This document shows, in pieces, positions 6,994 through 13,613 of a DNA stretch of 32,920 bases (position 1 is the first letter of the stretch; each line of letters starts with the position of its first letter). The stretch is from an uncultured Caryophanales bacterium (GTDB taxonomy: Bacteria > Bacillota_I > Bacilli_A > RF39 > UBA660). The position numbers were made by a program, and so were the translations under genes. The stretch is taken from contig CAMOXZ010000004.1 in the NCBI GenBank assembly GCA_946629545.1, forward strand, positions 1-32,920. Direction: 5' to 3'. A model generated the notes under the pieces. That model ran no database searches, was not told the DNA's origin, and saw nothing but the letters and a program-made list of their open reading frames with translations.

Positions 6994-7028
6994 GTACTCA
7001 ACATGCAAAAACTGAGTATTCCCTTTTT
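6994..7028 (+). terminator. possible terminator of the toxin mRNA
   Basis: GTACTCA pairs with TGAGTAT across a 12-nt loop, followed by TCCC and five T. The stem is short, so this is tentative. If used, the toxin mRNA would be about 215 nt and fully overlap the antisense RNA. Confidence 0.4.
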
Positions 7029-7039
7029 CTTATGTATTA

Positions 7040-7068
7040 ATATTAACACATTTTAATATCTTATGCAA
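7040..7068 (-). promoter_or_regulatory. promoter of the antisense RNA
   Basis: The minus strand has TTGCAT, a 17-nt spacer and TAATAT, immediately after the dut stop codon. Confidence 0.5.
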
Positions 7069-7069
7069 A

Positions 7070-7522
7070 TTATTTGTCTGTAGAACCAAATCCACCTAAT
7101 CTTTCACCAGTAGCATTATCATTATCAACTACTAGAAATTTAGTAAATACTACTTGTCCAATAACATCACCTTTTTTAACTTCAATATCATGATCACTAC
7201 AATTAAAATATGCAAAATAGAAATGACCATCGTTATCTGGATTACCATAATAATCACTATCAATTAATCCTACACTATTAGCAAGTATAAATCCTTTTTT
7301 AGGACCACTGCTTCTATTTAATAGTAAGAAACATTCATCAGGTTCACAATATGCTTTCAAACCTGTAGGAATTAATGTTGGTTTAATTCCAGGTGTGAAT
7401 TTTGGTATTACTATATCCTCTGCTGCTTCTACATCATATCCTGCAGCAAACTTAGTTTTTCTTACTGGTAAATTAATATGTTTGTCTTCATAGCCTTTTG
7501 CGATTTCAAATCCTCTTCCCAT
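7070..7522 (-). CDS. dut: dUTP diphosphatase (dUTPase)
   Basis: This enzyme hydrolyses dUTP to dUMP and pyrophosphate, keeping uracil out of DNA and feeding thymidylate synthesis. The 150-aa chain has the trimeric dUTPase motifs in order: AGYDVEA, NRSSGPKKG, GLIDSDYYG, and the C-terminal glycine-rich GERLGGFGST that closes the active site. The start at 7522 is supported by GAGGAGG 5 nt upstream and by the family N-terminus RGFEIAKGYEDK. It begins 61 bp inside the end of nrdG, so the two are tightly coupled. Its position after nrdD-nrdG groups dNTP-supply functions. Confidence 0.95.
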   Translation of the reverse strand: MGRGFEIAKGYEDKHINLPVRKTKFAAGYDVEAAEDIVIPKFTPGIKPTLIPTGLKAYCEPDECFLLLNRSSGPKKGFILANSVGLIDSDYYGNPDNDGHFYFAYFNCSDHDIEVKKGDVIGQVVFTKFLVVDNDNATGERLGGFGSTDK

Positions 7523-8025
7523 AAATCCTCCTCGTTTGTATATAATATTACTTCTCCACTAGCCAAAGACTTTTGAACATCAATAACTCTTTGATTAGAA
7601 GATCCTCTCCATTTTAAATTTGGGTTTCTCAACTCATCAACAAATTGTCCATCAACTAAAACATCTAAGTATTTACATACCTCTTTATTCTTAACATATG
7701 TATCAAATAGGAAACCTGACCAGGCCCATATAGTTTTATTTGGATATACTTCTTTGAACTTCTTAGCTAACTTTGTAGTACCAGCTATATTATTAGGATG
7801 CATAGGTTCTCCACCTAATATTGATATTCCTGAAATATGGTCAGCCTTACAAAGTTCAATAATCTCATCAATTTCTTTATCTGTGAAATCTTGTCCTCCA
7901 TTAAAATCCCATGTATCAGGATTAAAACAGTTTTTACAATGAAATTCACATCCTTGGAAAAATATGGATACTCTTATACCTTCTCCATTAGAAATGTCCA
8001 TTTTTCTTATCTTATTGTATCTCAT
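7462..8025 (-). CDS. nrdG: Anaerobic ribonucleotide reductase activating protein (NrdG)
   Basis: NrdG is a radical SAM enzyme that uses a 4Fe-4S cluster and S-adenosylmethionine to form the glycyl radical on NrdD. The 187-aa protein has the cluster motif as Cys26, Cys30 and Cys33 (GCEFHCKNC), followed by the SAM-binding ISILGGEPM. The start has AAGGACC 8 nt upstream and lies 2 nt after the nrdD stop. The C-terminal tail after GEVILYTNEEDL looks longer than the core family and is the part that overlaps dut in another frame. Confidence 0.95.
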   Translation of the reverse strand: MRYNKIRKMDISNGEGIRVSIFFQGCEFHCKNCFNPDTWDFNGGQDFTDKEIDEIIELCKADHISGISILGGEPMHPNNIAGTTKLAKKFKEVYPNKTIWAWSGFLFDTYVKNKEVCKYLDVLVDGQFVDELRNPNLKWRGSSNQRVIDVQKSLASGEVILYTNEEDLWEEDLKSQKAMKTNILIYQ

Positions 8026-8027
8026 AA

Positions 8028-10217
8028 TTATAGGTCCTTATTATCTAAGTGAATAACTCTTTCTTTTATTTCTTGAGTTCTTCCCTTATTCCAGAAGTTA
8101 GCTCCAATATATCCACATGTACGTCGTGCAACATTCAATGTACGATGATCTCTATTTCCACAATTTGGACAATACCATTCTAGATTATCATCTATTAGTA
8201 TTTCTCCATCATAACCACATGCTTGGCAATAATCAGATTTAGTATTAAGTTCTGCATACATTATATTGTCATAAATGAACTTAATAACTTCTAATACTGA
8301 ATCAATATTATTTGTAAGATCTGCTGTTTCAATATAAGAAATTGCTCCACCTGGTGAAAGTTTTTGGAATTCACTTTCTAATTTTAATTTAGTAAATGCA
8401 TCAATTTCTTCAAATACAGGTACGTGATAACTATTAGTAATATAATCTCTATCAGTAATTCCTTTAATTACACCAAATCTATCTCTTAAACATTTAGCAA
8501 ATTTATAAGTAGTAGATTCAATAGGAGTACCATATACTGAATAATCAATATCTTCTTCCTCTTTCCACTTCTTACATGCATCATTTAATCTTTGCATTAC
8601 TTCAAGTCCAAACTCTTTACCTTTACCATTATCAGTATGAGAATGACCTGTCATATATTTAACACATTCATAAAGTCCTGCATATCCTAATGATATTGTA
8701 GAATATCCATGATGAAGTAATTCATGTATACTTTCACCTTTTTCTAATCTAGCAAGTGCTCCATATTGCCATAAAATTGGTGCAACATCACTAGTAACTT
8801 TAGATAAACGTTTATGTCTTATTTGTAATGCTCTATGACATAACTCTAATCTTTCATCCATGATATGCCAGAAATTGTCCATATCTTTATCACTAGATAA
8901 AGCAACATCAACAAGGTTTAATGTAACAACACCTTGATTAAATCTACCATAATATTTTCCTTTACCAGGAACATAATTCTTAGCTTTAGCAATATTTCCT
9001 AAAGAAATACTTCTATCAGGTGTTAAGAAACTTCTGCAACCCATACATGGATAACATTCACCTTCACCAAATTCATTTTTCTTTAACTCTAACATTACTT
9101 TTTCAGAAATATAATCTGGTACCATTCTCTTAGCAGTACATTTAGCTGCTAATTTAGTTAAATAATAATATTTAGATTTAGGTCTAATATTATCTTCTTC
9201 CAAAACATATAAAAGTTTAGGAAATGCCGGAGTAATATAAGCTCCATTTTCATTCTTAATACCTTGAATTCTTTGTTTTAAGAATTCTTCTATAATCATA
9301 GCTAATTCATCTTTATATTCTTCTGTTTCACCTAAATACATACAAACACTTAAGAATGGTGCTTGTCCATTAGTATTAGTCATAGAATTTATTTGATATT
9401 GGAATGTTTGAACTCCATCAGTAATTTCTTTTTTCAAATCTTCTTCAACGAACTTGTCTACTTGTTCTTTAGTAAGTTTTCTTGCTTTATATTTCTTTTC
9501 TAGTCTTTCTTTACTAGATCTAACAAAAGGAGCAAGATGAGTAAGTGTAATAGTAGCTCCACCATATTGACTAGATGTAACTGCTGTAATTAATTGAGTA
9601 GCAATAGTCATAGCTGTTAAGAATCTATGAGGTTTCTCAATCATAACACCATTCATATTAGTTCCATTTTGTAACATATCATCTAAGTTAATTAAATCAC
9701 AGTTATGTAATGCATTTTGTGCAAAATAATCAGCATCATGGAAATGAATTATACCTTCATCATGTGCTTTAACTATATCCTCAGGTAATAAGAAACGTCT
9801 AGTAATATCAGTACTAGTAATACCTGCTAAATAATCTCTTTGAGTAGTAACGACTTGTGCATTCTTATTAGAATTTTCTGTATTCCAATATTCATTTTCA
9901 CCGTCTATTAATTCTTTTATAGATTGGTCAGTTGTATTAGCTTTTCTTACCATCTCTCTAGTATAACGATAAGTAATATACTTCTTAGCTAATTCATATT
10001 TACCAATACTCATCAACTTCATCTCAATAATATCTTGAATGTCTTCGACTAACATTCTCTTTTTACCAAGTCCCTCTATATACTTGATAATATTTTTAAT
10101 TTGAACAGCTGATGCTCTTTCTTCTTCAACTACATCTCTATTTGCTTTTGTAATTGCTTGTTCAATTTTTTCTGGACAATAATCGACCATATGTCCATCT
10201 CTCTTAATGATTTTCAT
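8028..10217 (-). CDS. nrdD: Anaerobic (class III) ribonucleoside-triphosphate reductase (NrdD)
   Basis: This enzyme reduces ribonucleoside triphosphates to deoxy forms without oxygen, using a glycyl radical. The 729-aa product has an N-terminal ATP-cone (MKIIKRDGHMVDYCPEKIEQ), the catalytic barrel (NALHNCDLINLDDML; TNTNGQAPFLSVCMYLGE), and a C-terminal zinc site (CQACGYDG and CPNCGN). The radical-glycine motif RRTCGYIGANFW is near the end. The start at 10217 has GGGAGG 5 nt upstream; the ORF-track extension to 10253 crosses that site. It is followed by nrdG and dut and divergent from a Crp/Fnr-family gene, which could regulate it through the palindrome between them. Confidence 0.96.
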   Translation of the reverse strand: MKIIKRDGHMVDYCPEKIEQAITKANRDVVEEERASAVQIKNIIKYIEGLGKKRMLVEDIQDIIEMKLMSIGKYELAKKYITYRYTREMVRKANTTDQSIKELIDGENEYWNTENSNKNAQVVTTQRDYLAGITSTDITRRFLLPEDIVKAHDEGIIHFHDADYFAQNALHNCDLINLDDMLQNGTNMNGVMIEKPHRFLTAMTIATQLITAVTSSQYGGATITLTHLAPFVRSSKERLEKKYKARKLTKEQVDKFVEEDLKKEITDGVQTFQYQINSMTNTNGQAPFLSVCMYLGETEEYKDELAMIIEEFLKQRIQGIKNENGAYITPAFPKLLYVLEEDNIRPKSKYYYLTKLAAKCTAKRMVPDYISEKVMLELKKNEFGEGECYPCMGCRSFLTPDRSISLGNIAKAKNYVPGKGKYYGRFNQGVVTLNLVDVALSSDKDMDNFWHIMDERLELCHRALQIRHKRLSKVTSDVAPILWQYGALARLEKGESIHELLHHGYSTISLGYAGLYECVKYMTGHSHTDNGKGKEFGLEVMQRLNDACKKWKEEEDIDYSVYGTPIESTTYKFAKCLRDRFGVIKGITDRDYITNSYHVPVFEEIDAFTKLKLESEFQKLSPGGAISYIETADLTNNIDSVLEVIKFIYDNIMYAELNTKSDYCQACGYDGEILIDDNLEWYCPNCGNRDHRTLNVARRTCGYIGANFWNKGRTQEIKERVIHLDNKDL

Positions 10218-10245
10218 AATTTCCTCCCTTTGACCTTTTTTATTA

Positions 10246-10252
10246 TTCGACA
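10246..10252 (-). promoter_or_regulatory. Spo0A-like box in the nrdD leader
   Basis: The minus strand reads ATGTCGAAT, the same 9-mer found in one of the boxes upstream of sigF, here 28 nt before the nrdD ATG and abutting a TATAAT. A single 7-bp core match could be chance. Confidence 0.3.
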
Positions 10253-10282
10253 TTATAATTATATAATTTTTTATAAAATAGC

Positions 10283-10304
10283 AAATGTTGCATTTGCAAC
10301 ATTT
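10283..10304. promoter_or_regulatory. 22-bp perfect palindrome, candidate Crp/Fnr-type operator
   Basis: AAATGTTGCA-TT-TGCAACATTT has two perfect 10-bp arms and lies between the divergent nrdD and Crp-like genes. Its centre contains TTGCAA, which reads the same on both strands and sits at -35 spacing for promoters on both sides. Confidence 0.75.
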
Positions 10305-10322
10305 TACATAATTTGATAAAAT
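10294..10322 (+). promoter_or_regulatory. promoter of the Crp-like gene
   Basis: TTGCAA, a 17-nt spacer and TAAAAT give a start near 10329. The -35 lies inside the palindrome, so a protein bound there should block or position polymerase. Confidence 0.45.
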
Positions 10323-10342
10323 ATTTTATAAGAGGTGTAAAC

Positions 10343-10972
10343 ATGGTAAATTTATTTGAAAATATCAACGAACAAAATATAAGAAAAATCAAGCGTTTCC
10401 TAATGGCAAGTACCCTTACATATCCTAAAGGAGTAAATATCTTATCTAATGTAAACCAAGGTGATTTCATCGCTATAATAGACCACGGCAGTGTTCAATT
10501 CATATCAACAGACTACGATGGCAATAAGTCAATAATTGAAGATATTCCTGAAGGTGGTATGTTTGGTAGTCTTACTTTTCCTATAAATAATGAAGAAGTA
10601 AGTTGTATAACAAAAGAAATAACTCAAATCACATATATTGAATATGATAGTATTACTAATGATGAAATTATAAAAACAGACTCTTATATCTTCTTTATTA
10701 AAAACTTAATAAAAATACTAAGTGACCAAGTAAGTGAAAAAAATACTAGAATAGAAATTCTTACTAAAAAGACTACAAGAGATAAACTATTAGAGTATTT
10801 TAAATCAGAAGCAAGAGAAAGAGGAAATAAAACTTTTACTATCCCTATGACATTTACAGAATTAGCTAGTTACTTATCAGTTGATAGAAGTGCCATGACA
10901 CGTGAAATAAGTTACCTAAAAGATGATGGAATAATTAAAACTAACGGTAGAAGAATTACATTATTGTATTAA
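10343..10972 (+). CDS. Crp/Fnr-family transcriptional regulator
   Basis: This 209-aa protein has an N-terminal cyclic-nucleotide-type beta-barrel (about residues 1-115, GDFIAIIDHGSVQFIS and IPEGGMFGSL), a long dimerisation helix, and a C-terminal winged helix (about 150-209). The recognition region is FTELASYLSVDRSAMTREIS, typical of the family. Only one Cys is present in the sensor half, so it cannot hold an FNR-type iron-sulfur cluster; the effector is unknown. The start at 10343 has GAGGTG 5 nt upstream. A palindrome overlapping its promoter suggests autoregulation and control of nrdD-nrdG-dut. A hairpin terminator follows the stop. Confidence 0.9.
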   Translation: MVNLFENINEQNIRKIKRFLMASTLTYPKGVNILSNVNQGDFIAIIDHGSVQFISTDYDGNKSIIEDIPEGGMFGSLTFPINNEEVSCITKEITQITYIEYDSITNDEIIKTDSYIFFIKNLIKILSDQVSEKNTRIEILTKKTTRDKLLEYFKSEARERGNKTFTIPMTFTELASYLSVDRSAMTREISYLKDDGIIKTNGRRITLLY

Positions 10973-10995
10973 AAAAAGAAGCATCGCTTCTTTTT
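10973..10995. terminator. bidirectional terminator between the Crp-like gene and tex
   Basis: AAAAAGAAGC-ATC-GCTTCTTTTT is a perfect stem with A/T runs on both sides, between converging genes. Confidence 0.85.
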
Positions 10996-13150
10996 ATCTT
11001 GGAAGTAAGCTTAAGCTTACTTTATTTTTTTCTAAATTAATATCATCAACGTAACAATCTACTATATCCCCTACACTAAATAAATCACTAGGATGTTTTA
11101 TATATTCTCTAGATAATTTTGATATATGTGCAAGTCCATCATCATGCAATCCAATATCTATAAATAAACCAAAATCTACTACATTTCTAACTGTTCCTTG
11201 TAACTTCATTCCTACAGAAAGATCTTTAATATCTAAAATATCACTTTTTAAAATAGGTTGAGGATACTCATCTCTTGGATCTAGATTAGGTTTCTTTAAT
11301 GACTTAACTACATCTTCTAATGTATAAATATCAGTATTAAGTTTTTTACTATAATCTTCTAAGTTAATACTATCTAGCTTTTCAATAAGCTCCTTAGTAC
11401 CTATATCTTTAATACCAAAGTTTAAATCATCTAATAATTTTAATGCAATATCATAACTCTCAGGATGGATTCCAGTAGAATCTAATATATTATCTCCTTC
11501 AGTAATACGAAGGAAACCTATAGCTTGTTCATAAACTTTATCTGATAAAACTTTTTTCTTTTTCAATTCTTCACGTGATTTAATTTTACCAACACTTTCA
11601 CGGTAATCTATTATTTTCTTAATAACAGTCTTAGTAATACCTGAAACATAGCTTAGTAATGAAGGACTAGCAGTGTTTATATTTACTCCTACACTATTAA
11701 CACACTTTTCAACTACAAAGTCTAATGAATTAGATAATTTAGATTCTGAAACATCATGTTGATAAAGACCTACTCCAATACCTTCTGGAGGTATTTTAAC
11801 TAGTTCAGCTAACGGATCTTGTAATCTTCTACCAATACTTACTGCACTTCTTTTTTCTACTGCTAAATCAGGAAATTCTTCTATAGCTTGTTTAGATGCA
11901 GAATAAATTGATGCACCTGCTTCACTAACAATAACATATTTACAATTTAAATTATATTCATGGATCATTTCACTACATAATTTTTCTGATTCACGAGAAG
12001 CAGTTCCATTACCTATAGCAATTATATCTACATTATATTTTTTAATTAACTGAGATACTAATTCTTTAGTTAATTTAATATTCTTTTCTTCTTGTCCTTT
12101 TAAGAATGGTTTTACTACTGTACTATCTAAGTATTTACCAGTCTTATCAATAACTGCTAACTTACAACCATTAACATAACCTGGATCAAATGCTAAAACT
12201 ATTTTTTCTTTCATCGGAGGAGTTAGAAGTAATGCTTCTAAGTTCTTACCAAAGTTTTCTATTGCAGCATCTTCTCCTTTTTCAGTTAATTCACTTCTTA
12301 CTTCTCTTTCTATACTTGGTTCTATTAATCTCTTATAAGAATCTTCTATAGCACTAATAACATAACTAGTTACAAAACTCTTATCATTTTTAATTACTCT
12401 ACTCTTTAAATATCCTATTATTTCATCTTTATTAACATCTATTCCTACAGTTAATACTTTTTCTTTTTCTCCTCTATTTAAAGCTAATATTCTATGAGGT
12501 TTAATATATAAAACTTTCTCACTATAATCATAATACATTTCATATACTCTATTAGTATCAGGATTATCTTTCTTTACTTTAGAAGTAATAACTCCATTCT
12601 TAAAAAAATAACTTCTTATCCATTTTCTATAAAAAGCATTATCACTTATCCATTCAGCTATAATATAACAAGCACCTTCTACTGCTTTATCGCAAGATTC
12701 TACTTTATCATTTATAAACTTACTACAAAGACCATTAATATCTCCTGTAGTTGGAAAAGATAAAATCATTTTAGCTAAAGGTTCTAATCCTAAAGCCATA
12801 GCTTCAGTAGCTTTACTCTTCTTCTTTTCTTTATAAGGTCTATATATATCCTCTACTTCTACTAACTTAGAACAATTCATTACATTATTCTTAATTTCAT
12901 CAGTAAGCATACCTTTTTCATCAATTAACCTTATAACATCTTCTTTTCTTTCTAATAGTTTAACTTGGTATTCATATACATCACTAATACTTCTAATAGT
13001 TTCTTCATCTAATGCCCCTGTTGCTTCTTTTCTATATCTAGCTATAAAAGGAATAGTATTCTCTTCTTTTAATAATTCTAATACAGTATTAACTTGTTTC
13101 TCTGTAATATTAAGATTTGTTGCAATCTCTTTTATTATCTGTTCATTCAT
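10994..13150 (-). CDS. tex: Tex-family RNA-binding transcription accessory protein
   Basis: Tex is a conserved cytoplasmic nucleic-acid-binding protein that affects transcription and RNA metabolism; its exact task is not settled. The 718-aa chain has the Tex order: an N-terminal helical region (FIARYRKEATGALDEETIR), a YqgF/RuvX-like core (IVLAFDPGYVNGCKLAVIDK), helix-hairpin-helix segments (NINTASPSLLSYVSGI), and a C-terminal S1 domain at about 647-718 (GMKLQGTVRNVVDFGLFIDI). The start at 13150 is set by GGAGGTG 6 nt upstream; the ORF-track extension crosses the promoter. It is a single-gene unit with its own promoter and terminators on both sides. Confidence 0.96.
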   Translation of the reverse strand: MNEQIIKEIATNLNITEKQVNTVLELLKEENTIPFIARYRKEATGALDEETIRSISDVYEYQVKLLERKEDVIRLIDEKGMLTDEIKNNVMNCSKLVEVEDIYRPYKEKKKSKATEAMALGLEPLAKMILSFPTTGDINGLCSKFINDKVESCDKAVEGACYIIAEWISDNAFYRKWIRSYFFKNGVITSKVKKDNPDTNRVYEMYYDYSEKVLYIKPHRILALNRGEKEKVLTVGIDVNKDEIIGYLKSRVIKNDKSFVTSYVISAIEDSYKRLIEPSIEREVRSELTEKGEDAAIENFGKNLEALLLTPPMKEKIVLAFDPGYVNGCKLAVIDKTGKYLDSTVVKPFLKGQEEKNIKLTKELVSQLIKKYNVDIIAIGNGTASRESEKLCSEMIHEYNLNCKYVIVSEAGASIYSASKQAIEEFPDLAVEKRSAVSIGRRLQDPLAELVKIPPEGIGVGLYQHDVSESKLSNSLDFVVEKCVNSVGVNINTASPSLLSYVSGITKTVIKKIIDYRESVGKIKSREELKKKKVLSDKVYEQAIGFLRITEGDNILDSTGIHPESYDIALKLLDDLNFGIKDIGTKELIEKLDSINLEDYSKKLNTDIYTLEDVVKSLKKPNLDPRDEYPQPILKSDILDIKDLSVGMKLQGTVRNVVDFGLFIDIGLHDDGLAHISKLSREYIKHPSDLFSVGDIVDCYVDDINLEKNKVSLSLLPR

Positions 13151-13168
13151 CTTAAACACCTCCATATT

Positions 13169-13197
13169 ATCATAGCAAAATTTTAATATAATGACAA
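13169..13197 (-). promoter_or_regulatory. promoter of tex
   Basis: TTGTCA, a 17-nt spacer ending in TGC, and TATGAT: five of six matches at both hexamers plus an extended -10. The distance to the ATG is 18 nt. Confidence 0.75.
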
Positions 13198-13199
13198 AG

Positions 13200-13225
13200 A
13201 AAAACATTCTATTAAGAATGTTTTT
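13200..13225 (-). terminator. terminator between the 124-aa protein gene and tex
   Basis: AAAAACATTCT pairs perfectly with AGAATGTTTTT across a 4-nt loop, followed by a T run on the minus strand. It ends the ATPase transcript before the tex promoter. Confidence 0.82.
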
Positions 13226-13233
13226 TACTTATA

Positions 13234-13608
13234 TTATTCATTAATACTAATCATTTTACTAATATTATCACTTTTATCTTTTATCCAAACATAATACTTT
13301 TTATATTTATAGATAGCAATTTTGCCATCACCATCTTCTAATTTCTTCCAACACATATTATTTAAATCTGGAGTTGATTTTGTTGATTTAACACAAAATT
13401 CACTACCTTCACCAGATGTCCTAATAACTAATTTTTCACCTTCAATAGCTAATTCATCAACTACTACATTAATATCATCATTACCACTTGCTAAATAAGA
13501 ATTACTTTCATAATTAGGTTTTAAATTAATAGAAAGAACTGATCCAAAAACTACTAATATAAATAATCCTGCAATAATTATAAATACTGTTCCATTATTC
13601 TTTTTCAT
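13234..13608 (-). CDS. Small membrane-anchored extracellular protein, unknown
   Basis: This 124-aa protein is not one I recognise. Residues 7-29 (TVFIIIAGLFILVVFGSVLSIN) are a single membrane helix. The remaining 95 residues are outside the cell and contain two Cys (EFCVKSTK and NNMCWKKL) about 15 residues apart, which could form a disulfide. The segment KYKKYYVWIKDKSDNIS looks like the end of a small Ig-like or bacterial beta-sandwich domain, but this is a weak impression. It starts 5 nt after the ATPase stop with an AGGTAA-type ribosome site, so it is co-transcribed with the ATPase. Confidence 0.75.
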   Translation of the reverse strand: MKKNNGTVFIIIAGLFILVVFGSVLSINLKPNYESNSYLASGNDDINVVVDELAIEGEKLVIRTSGEGSEFCVKSTKSTPDLNNMCWKKLEDGDGKIAIYKYKKYYVWIKDKSDNISKMISINE

Positions 13609-13613
13609 TAACC

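Larger units (their letters stand above)
6944..7033 (-). ncRNA. Candidate antisense RNA (antitoxin) of about 90 nt
   Basis: The minus-strand promoter TTGCAT-17-TAATAT (7063-7068, 7040-7045) predicts a start near 7033. A strong intrinsic terminator (GCACTTAAGC-TAT-GCTTGAGTGC, C, then eight T) ends at 6944. The RNA would cover the 3' untranslated region of the small peptide mRNA. It has no ribosome site or plausible ORF; the 66-aa ORF at 6808-7008 is a shadow without one. Confidence 0.52.

Noticed and set aside
6808-7008. 66-aa minus-strand ORF in the dut-sigF gap
   Set aside because: No ribosome site, mixed composition, and it runs across the toxin ORF and the antisense terminator; it is a shadow.
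10243-10470. 75-aa minus ORF crossing the start of the Crp-like gene
   Set aside because: It reads through the palindrome and the opposite coding strand, with no ribosome site.
11004-11021. Palindromic AAGTAAGCTTAAGCTTACTT near the end of tex
   Set aside because: It lies in the tex coding end (SLSLLPR region) and is explained by codon choice; the real terminator is at 10973-10995.
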